From contig CP053161.1 in the NCBI GenBank assembly GCA_014607495.2, positions 10,425,115 to 10,489,114 of the forward strand: a stretch of DNA of 64,000 nucleotides, given 5' to 3'. Origin of the DNA: Carposina sasakii. Taxonomy: Eukaryota; Arthropoda; Insecta; Lepidoptera; Carposinidae. The notes under the pieces are model-generated. The model was not told where the DNA came from. It searched no databases and worked only from the letters and a program-made list of their open reading frames with translations. Below are positions 55,827-64,000 of the stretch, piece by piece (position 1 is the stretch's first letter; each line of letters begins with the position of its first letter). Both the position numbers and the translations under genes were made by a program.

Positions 55827-57024
55827 ATAAATACCTACTAATAAAATTTAAATCGTGTCCCAGCAAATTTTTCGGCACAAACTAACTTTATTTGATAACG
55901 TATAGGGTTAGTAAATACGAGTATAGGGGTAGTAAACGGTGGCAACTAAAAATATAATTTGCAAATTTCTTACATTTTCCAAAGTCGTCGGCTATCATAT
56001 TATACCACTTAAATGGAGATGTTATAATAAAACATCCCTTCTAACGCCAGAAGTCCATAAAGAAGCGCAACGCTCCCTAGTTTATGGCAGAAGTTCTAAA
56101 AGTCTTGATTATGTTTGTGTAAACAAGTTCTGGAAATTGCCAGAATAAATTACTCATACACCTTGAAGAATCCATCGTGTTTATAGCATTCAAATTAAAA
56201 ATATGTATGTAATTATTTTAAGGAACATAGCCGAAAGATTTACCTTTTAAAATACGCGACGCGCGAGGTTAATGTGTTTATTGTATTTTTTATGCTGTAA
56301 AATTTACTATTACAATTCTTAATTTGTACAAAAGATATAAAGGGGAATATTCTAATGTTTAAACAAATTTGTAAAATGATTTATTGATGAAATCTCACAT
56401 CACAAAACTCAATTGAATTTAGTTAGATTTTGATCCCATTACCTGCAATAAGCATGTGGTTATGTATTTTCTTTACTTGTCACGGGGAAACCAATCCTAG
56501 TGAGGAAGGTCCCTTGGCTCGTATATAAAACATAAAAAGATACATTTTTCTAAAATCTTAGTCTCATCCAAGTGCCTCCGTTAATACCCAAGACTCCAAA
56601 GTTCTCCTATAAAGCCCCCCCGACTCCACTGGGTGTCATATAAACACGGGTCGTTTCAGGCACAATATTAATTTGCAACTTGTTGATGATTAGAGGCGGC
56701 ACGTTTATCGTGCACGGTACCCCAGCACATTAATCACGTGACCTCACCTCGCCTTTGGGATATGTGGAATAGAATAGCCACGGTACAGAAGGATGAATAT
56801 TCTTTAGGTTACCTGTGACATAATTTTTACTAACTTCCGCGATTGATTGTGAACTTACCTATAGAAATGCATGAAAAAAATTTCTTACTATCTATCACTT
56901 ATTGCGATAATAACTTTTTATGTGCAACAGAAGAAGAACAGCCAGCATGCTCCATACGCAGTTAACCTTAAAACTTAGGTAATATTTTAAGTACCTATAG
57001 TCCATCCATACATATTACTACAGG
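55827..57024. other. Spacer with a GC-richer block at 56560-56770
   Basis: The block contains TCACGTGA (an E-box palindrome) and 'gcacgtttatcgtgc', a small dyad. No gene recognised. The frame 55939-56148 shows no motif. Confidence 0.35.
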
Positions 57025-57236
57025 CACATATATACACGGCTGTGTTATCGAAATGGGGTAGCCAAAACTACAAGATTATATAGGTAAAGCAGATCACAAA
57101 TTCACGTTTAGTAAATCGGGAATAGAAGTAAATAATCAGTGACAAGTTGCTAGAATACCCGAGTTCTTTAGTCGATTCTTACGCACAGAGGGAGATGCAG
57201 CTGATGTATTCTAATGCAGCCCCGCAATCAGCACGA
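57025..57236 (+). repeat. Family X, near-complete reference copy
   Basis: About 212 bp from 'tatacacggctgtgtt' to 'gcagccccgcaatcagcacga'. At least nine other copies in the window match parts of it. The ends are not inverted repeats of each other. There are no Pol III boxes and no ORF. The class is therefore unknown. Confidence 0.7.
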
Positions 57237-58618
57237 GATAACTTAATGTATGTTGGTAGATACTTTGTGAAATTCGTAGAAATGCAGTAACGCTACTGGA
57301 ATAGCCATTTATTCTATGTCCATAGCAACGTCACTTTACCCTAAGGTGAGACGCGACGGCTTATTAGGGGAACCTGGAACTTTGGGGTTGAGTTTACCTT
57401 ACATGGGGAGTCATAGCAATATGTTTACTTGGTCCAGCCCCTGTACCACGGAACTGCTCCTTACTATCGACATATTCGCTGTTCATCTAACTAACGATGG
57501 AGAATGATATTTGTTGAACGAGATTTGGGTTTTCTCAGTATCATGGTAAGAGGGTGATTATTCTTTATGAGAAAGGAGTGTTTTAGGCTCAAGGGAAATA
57601 TAAGTTGGCTTCATGATTGAGGGTAACTTGTCAATCGGTAATGCTGAAATTGCTAGGTGTAGTTATTAGCAATTTCAATTTAGCTAATGTTTAGGGTTAG
57701 GGTGGCGACTGTGAATTTTTTTGTGATATATCAGCTGCTAAAATGTCATGATAATTACCATTGATTTTTAATGCTTTTACACAATGCACACTTAAATTTT
57801 GATGCGTTTTCTCTTCGATGGGTTTTAGTTAGGGAACAAAGTATTAACATGGCTATGATAATAGAAATAACCAACTTAAAATAAAATAGTTATTAATATA
57901 GGTTACCTACATGGTGACAGATTTTCAATATTATAAAATGGTTAATTAAACACAATACAATAGCAAATGCCATTCATATCACTGACTGCTGGAAATTGTC
58001 AATCGAACTATGGATAGAGATCCGAGCTTCCGATTGCATGTGTTGAAAGTGCGATTGAAATATATCATAAATGACGTAACGAAAAGTAATAGTTAAGACA
58101 GTAATAAATATTCTAAAATAAAACCCCGAAATAGTTTTACTTTAGGTTGTTATACCTGCCCACCAACAGAGTGACAACTGAGGGGAATTTCATGTAATCT
58201 TGAAGCAGGATTGTTTTTATTTTGGAAGTGAGATGCGCTATTATTAGCGCGATCTCAATTTAGAAGGAAAAATCATGCCATGGAGTTCTCCTACTTACTA
58301 TTTTGGACCATTTTAAAATATTGCATGGACTAGTGCCAAATGTTGATTTTATATTTCACCAGTATACGTTAAAATGACATTAGGTACTGGAATAACCGAC
58401 ATTAGTATATAATTGAAGATACTGCCATATTTGTATGTTTAATATCCCAAAACGTAACGCCAGAACGCGCCCAGACATGCCCCATTTAATACAATAGCAT
58501 GTATTAATATTAGAACCCTATTATGTTGTATGCGACAATTGTCCTACGGTTGTATAATTAGTTACAAGTGTGTACATCAACAAATGGCTTTAGGATAAGT
58601 GATACGTATTCTAATTCG
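57237..58618. other. Spacer, no gene proven
   Basis: The 63-codon frame at 57316-57507 lies in a GC-richer block but has no recognised motif. A hairpin with 11 bp arms (TGAAATTGCTA) lies at 57645-57677. Confidence 0.35.
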
Positions 58619-58764
58619 ATGACCGATTGGCGGCACAGTTGGTAGTGACCCTGTCTACAACGCTATAGGTCCTGTTTCAGAATACCGGTAGGTGCAAACA
58701 TCGAAGAATATCGATGTGTGTTTCCAAGTCATGGATTTTTCTATATTTATCTAAATATTTTATA
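58619..58764 (+). mobile_element. tRNA-derived SINE, diverged copy
   Basis: Same order as the copy at 51225-51420: 'accgattgg.gg.acagttgg', 'agtgaccctgtct', 'ataggtcctgtttcagaatac' (degraded B box), then 'gtgtttccaagtcatggat'. The B box is mutated, so it is probably silent. Confidence 0.7.
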
Positions 58765-59215
58765 TATATCCTGTGAAATTAAATCTATCAAATATCCAAA
58801 CGCTTTTTGTCTCGCTAAAATTGAAGTTGGATGGCCCAACTAATTTGATTGAAATTTTCAATTTGGCTCTAGGAAAGTTTCCGTTAGAAGATGATTGAGA
58901 CTGATGTTACGATTCAATCGGGTGCCTGTCAGTTGCATCAAGTGAAGCTACTAAAGGACTTCTAAATTATTATAATGTTGATTCTACTGATAATCATCAT
59001 ACTATAACACCGTTTTATTTTAAAATTATCTGCGCAATTTCATATCACTAAGACTATCTACAATAATCATAGCTCAGTACAGTATTTTTTTCGTAAAAAT
59101 CTATTTCTTACCATTTGTAGATTTTACGTAATACTGCGATCATCATTAATAATGAACAAAATACCCGAAGATAAGCGAGATATTTTGCGAAAGCCGATAC
59201 TAATAAATCTGTGTT
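58765..59215. other. AT-rich spacer, no gene seen
   Basis: Nothing recognised. Confidence 0.4.
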
Positions 59216-59375
59216 ACGTTAATAGCGGTAGTAACTGCAGAAAAATAAAAATGTTGAAATCACCTGGGAAAATATTTTTACCCAAAAATCCTCAGCTAAC
59301 TCCATACAAAATTTAATTAAATCGCTGTTGTAACAAACATCCATCCATACTCACAAACTTTCGCGTTTATATATT
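59216..59375 (-). mobile_element. Helitron remnant, minus strand
   Basis: On the minus strand: 'aaacgcgaaagtttgtgag', 'atggatggatgtttgtt', 'ttgtatggagttagctga' and 'tgcagttac'. It follows the order of the Helitron at 12288-12485. The CTAG terminus is eroded. Confidence 0.6.
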
Positions 59376-62300
59376 ATCGATTCCCATTTGAAGTGTGTAT
59401 CATGTTTTTCTGGTACTTCTCCTTTATTATTGTGGGATGATTTCTTTATTTGTTACTTAGGAAAATATGGAAATTGATATATAGCCTAAAGCCTTCCTCG
59501 ATAAATGGCGTAAAAAATATGCTACATTTATATAAGTAATATAAGATGTAAAAGTAAAAAATTTTATGATGTAATGATTTTAATAAATAAAAATTAATTT
59601 ACAAGAAATGTTATGACATTATAATTATTCGCGCATTTGAATTTCAAATGAAACTAATGATGATATTCACGCGAACAAACTCTGGTTCAATTAAGTACTA
59701 ACAATTGCAAATGTCGTTAAAGTTGCTTATGTTGTTTTACTAAAGTCGTTTATAGAAAATGCTGTGAATAGCTTGTTAGCCTTTTACCAGCAAATCTCAA
59801 GAGTATTACAGATTCGCCTTTATTGATAAGAGGAGCGACGTGGAAATGGATAAATTTATTTTGAGAATTATCGCCTACGCTACGTAGATTAACTAATACG
59901 CGTACGCTATTGAATTCTGAAAACTTAGGGTAAGGGACTACTGCACTAACCTTTCAAGCGATTCCTTTAGTCTTAGCACTCTTGCTTCCACGTAATGCTT
60001 ATCAGTAGTATTACTTATAAAACTATGACTGTTATCAGTGACTATACTCATATCATTCTTTTCAGTTAAAATAAAATTTTAAGATATTGTAATGTGAATT
60101 AACTTAGTTCCCTTTCTTCAACGAAAACCCAATTTTTCATTGTAAAGCGATTATTCTGACTAAGAACGCTACTCCTCCAACTAAGCACATACCCTAAACT
60201 AGTCATAATTTTCGATAGCCAAAGTCAAAGGGGAGCTTACTCAGTATTAGGGGGGCAAATGCAGCAATTGGTCTCATAAAATGGCACATATTTTTCGGAA
60301 CGCCAAATAGGTGTGGGGGTTTAACCGTACAATTCTTTCGGCTGTTTTCCAAGCTATTGTGAGTTAGTTAAGCGTTTTGTTACATTCCCGAGGGTGGGAC
60401 CGAAGTAGGATATTATTAGCGAGTTCCCAAAAAGTGTACGGGACAAGTGCTTGGAATCGAGTTTGGTTATTTTTGACGGGAAAAGTGAATCTTTAATACT
60501 AAATTGTGTACAAAGTAGGTTTCATTTTGAGACCTTAGATATTTTGTGGAGTTTTCGTAAAAATCGTTTCATTTAAGATTCATTGGAGATAATTTTTTAT
60601 ACTACAATCCCATTTAAGTATCTTCAAAAAAGGTAAATAAATGTTTGTCAATTGAATGTTTTATAAATGAACCTAATCTAATCTATTATTTGGGTTTAAT
60701 TTTTCACACAAATTCATTAAGGATTGTCAATTACGAAGAAAGTGTGTACCTATAGAATAAAAAACCGTAAAATTTTAAAATATTATAACTATGAATTGCC
60801 GTAAAAAGGCACTAAGCCTTTCACACACGTAAAAAACATTTTATCAGCTCTGGTCTATGATTAAACTAAAACAAACGTACAGCAGGTGTTGTTGATGACA
60901 CTGAATCGGCCACACTCGTCATATGGACAAATGTATCACTTCTATTTAGAGTTCCTTTGGTTCAAAAAAAATAATGAATCGTTAGTTTCCTACTCTATTT
61001 AATTTTCTCCTTAACAGAAGCCATATTCATTATAGGAGTATTTTTACTTCTATACTATGGCTTAATTATTTCATTCATATCAATCAATCGAACTTCTTCA
61101 TAATTCGCATCACTTAATTTTTTATGGGTATGTGAAATTAATTTAAAAATACTATGTACTCACTAATATTAAAGCTCTTTTTCTTTTACTTTACCACTAC
61201 AAAATATAACAGCAGAGAACCCTTTATACTCTTGACACGGCCCACTCATTGTTTTGGTTCATAATATATTTTTTGCCCCTAACCACGTGTTGTCACCTGC
61301 GGTGCGACCATCACGACCGGAACTTCAAACACCTCAAATTCTATTTTGATTACTCGTTTTCTTTTGTTTCGTTTTGTGCATTTCGACATAATTTTATTAA
61401 GGTTTGATATTAAGTTTACTGTAAACCTGTAAGTCAAACTAAAAGTAGTATTAAATAGATTTTAAAAATAGATCCTTTACTGTGTTTCCCAGTACTGGGC
61501 AAACGCCTCCCTACTTTCATTTTCAACACAGTCATGTATTAGAACATATTTAGTCATTTTATTAGTTATATTTCTCAGTCACCCTATTTTATCAAAGTAT
61601 TATTTTTACTTTCCTCACTTTCAAATAACTCTCTCGTAACAAAAAAGTATGTTTATACATTTCTCCTACATGTTATCACAGCTACTGAAGCGTAACCCGA
61701 CACGGTTTCGTTATTTTCCTTTAAGTAATTTCGTTAATTAATTTAATTTCAACTTATTTAGATCTGGAGGGAGATCTCTCCACATATGTCCTCGGATGTC
61801 ACATCGTGTATTTCAAATGTTCCACGCATAATGTTCATCTTCTCGGAACTTTTAAGCATTCCATCTACATTTCTGCTTATTACTTATAGGATTGATTTTG
61901 TTTTCAAGAAAAGAAGCAATGGAAAATGCTGTTAGTTCTATTAGTTTTTGTCTCAGTAAGAGCATATACGTTGATATAATTTTTTGTTCTGTCATATTCA
62001 TATGTTATTTTTAATGCGATTACGTCATCGTACACTTGCTCAGAGCATTGGATGTTTTTTCTAATACCAAGGTGCAGGGGGTGAATATATTATAAACTTA
62101 AAATTGTGATTCAATAATAGAATAATGATGAAATAAATTTTTTTCGGTTTGCTAAGTAAAGTTTTATGTAAAGTTAGATGTAAAAATTTGTGCTTGTTAA
62201 AATGATGACTCATTTTATGACATTTTCTATTGAAGTATGACAAAAGATGCAGTAGTAGTAGTAGTAGCAATGAAACTTGAAATTGATATTACATTTGTAC

Positions 62301-63797
62301 TAAAAGCTATGAAATCTTGTCGTAAAAATTTCAAAATCATTGTTGGTGCGCGGAATAGTTTCTGAAATTTAAAATTAATAAGTAAAGGAGTAAAACACAT
62401 CAAAGTGGATCATAAATATGCCGTTACTGATGTTTATGTGGTCGTATAATGCGGTCTTGTAGACCTAGCTTAAGTTTTGCTTTAAGGCATGTACTCTATT
62501 CGTATATGACACGTTTATGGAGAGTTATAGAAACTCCATACAAAGTTGATGAGTGCAGTTGTTTGTTTGTGAATATGATATACATAGTATTCTACGAATA
62601 TTTAACAACACGATGAATCTAAATGTTCCATTTTGGGTAACATAAGGAAGACACATAATTATTATATTACTTTTATAAACCTTCTCAGTGAATTATATTG
62701 GAGTATTTATGTAAAATGTAATGAGAATATTTACAAATTCTCTGTAACTATAATACAATATTTGGGTTATATTATTCTTCTAAATTGAAGTATTAAATTT
62801 TTCCATAACTTGCATTACTGATCAGAAAAGCTATCTTTGCGACTATCCGCCAAATTACATAGTATACCACTCACAGCACTTATTACTAGGGGAACTCAGG
62901 CTAATGCATCTCATTCTCTATTTGTCAAATTATAGGCCGCCTTGTGGTATTAATCCCACGAAATAAGATAATCGGCAAGTAAGTGTAGCCCGAGAGTCGC
63001 TGGTAGGACACCTTAAAGTTAGATTTATTTGACAGATGGCAAAATAGGAACTTAATTTTGATATTCTGACACTTCATGTTTGAGCGAAATTAAATATAGA
63101 TTTATGTGAGACTTTTTATTGTTGGGATGAAATTATTCTGACGACTGCTTTTAACATTAATGGAGTGTCAAGTTAAGCAGGTGGTGTCATCTGGCAGTGA
63201 CAATAAACACCGAAATATTCTCTGCCGTTATTTTATACATTACGTGTATAACAACAACCGACAACATTATTATAAATTTTACTATGGATAGTACAAGCTT
63301 GAAAATTGGGATAACCTAATAAAAATATCTTTCAGGACAGAAATAATAATATTACTTGAGTTGGTATTTTAGTATCTTTAATTGTCTAATGCCTATCGAT
63401 GTACTGAAATTAATATATGAATATTTGGTACGCTCTTGGTCTATTCGGCGTGAGTAACATTTGACTTGTTAGTTACGCGGACATCTGACATTCGCTAAAG
63501 GTGAAAGTCCGTATTAAGTTACCATAGAAATTCTATTTACGCTCTTGTATTATATATATACAGTTTTGAGTGGAATTGGGTGAAATTATCCAAGAATTTG
63601 ATACCTTGTTTGATATATTGTATTATCTAAATATTCGATGAAGTGCACTCTAGGCAAAATGTTTTAGGTTGTAGTAGTTATCATGATGTTTATGTTATAG
63701 ATAGGTATATAGAAAAACTTATAGAAGTTTATATTATACCTATGTGAAAGATATAATTATGTGTTAAATGATGTGTGATATAAATAAAATGATAGAG
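59376..63797. other. Long AT-rich stretch, no gene seen
   Basis: Holds an RTE-like scrap at 61484-61515 ('cccagtactgggcaaacgcctccc' region) and GC-richer unique blocks at 60230-60480 and 61240-61350. A short (TAG)n run lies at 62250-62268. The minus frame 62061-62270 is a product of that run. Confidence 0.4.
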
Positions 63798-63977
63798 CAA
63801 AATGGAGACAGTTGGAGGAGGCCTACACCCGAGAGGGGCCATGACTTAATTGCTTAATACTGTAATTAATTAAGTCTTTTTTACATTTCTTTAATTTTTT
63901 TTTTGTATTTTGTTGTGTTAGGATTAAGTCAAGGAAAAATAAAGGCTTATTATTATTATAAATAAAATAAATAAAAA
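63798..63977 (+). mobile_element. LINE 3' end with A/T-rich tail
   Basis: The plus frame reads W-R-Q-L-E-E-A-Y-T-R-E-G-P then stop, an ORF end like those of RTE-type elements but of another subfamily. A ~130 bp 3' UTR follows, with AATAAA near 63936 and a TTATTATTATTATAAATAAA-type tail. It is 5'-truncated. Confidence 0.55.
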
Positions 63978-64000
63978 ATCTACTACATTATCACATAGGG

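Noticed and set aside
57645..57677. Second small hairpin
   Set aside because: 11 bp arms in AT-rich DNA are expected by chance.

Overview
The window looks like AT-rich, non-coding nuclear DNA from an insect, most probably a moth or butterfly (Lepidoptera). This rests on the repeats. There are non-autonomous Helitrons with 5'-TC and CTAG-3' ends and a CGCGGAC-type 3' hairpin. There are RTE-type non-LTR retrotransposon ends coding for ...GEAYVQQWT and followed by short ATG or GAA repeats. There are tRNA-derived SINEs and many short terminal-inverted-repeat elements. The species cannot be named from the sequence. I found no host gene that I can defend. Nearly all open frames are under 100 codons and lack family signatures, so the window is probably intergenic or lies within a large intron.

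Layout. 1-7.4 kb: mostly unique AT-rich DNA with RTE 3' ends and one copy of an unnamed repeat called here family X. 7.4-16.3 kb: LINE fragments (one is the C-terminus of an ORF2, another a reverse-transcriptase piece inserted inside a family X copy), two copies of a ~260 bp repeat called here family L, Helitrons, and a TA-flanked element with ~98 bp inverted arms. 16.3-29 kb: more Helitrons, an RTE end, a second TA-flanked element, a family X copy with a perfect foldback nested in it, two copies of a tRNA-derived SINE in inverted orientation, and a TTA-flanked Harbinger-like element. 29-37.5 kb: a repeat-poor stretch with several GC-richer unique blocks. 38.8-42.7 kb: the most remarkable locus. 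42.7-64 kb: unique DNA interrupted by an RTE fragment with recognisable coding sequence, Helitrons, SINEs, family X and L copies, and a LINE tail at the right edge.

The central locus is a Ty3/Gypsy-like LTR retrotransposon on the minus strand (38958-42569). It has nearly identical 436/437 bp LTRs and a 4 bp AGCT target duplication. The Gag-protease frame starts inside the 5' LTR. The remainder of pol is a mosaic: part of a protease, the YMDD core of reverse transcriptase, a second and different protease, the beginning of reverse transcriptase, then the tail of integrase. Such an element could not have moved by itself, yet its LTRs say it moved recently, so it was presumably copied by proteins from another element. 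It sits exactly on the axis of a ~345 bp imperfect inverted repeat whose empty centre reads TTATAAGCTTATAA.

Limits: repeat family names rest on recognised end motifs and on matches between copies within this window. No database search was possible. Percent identities are by eye.
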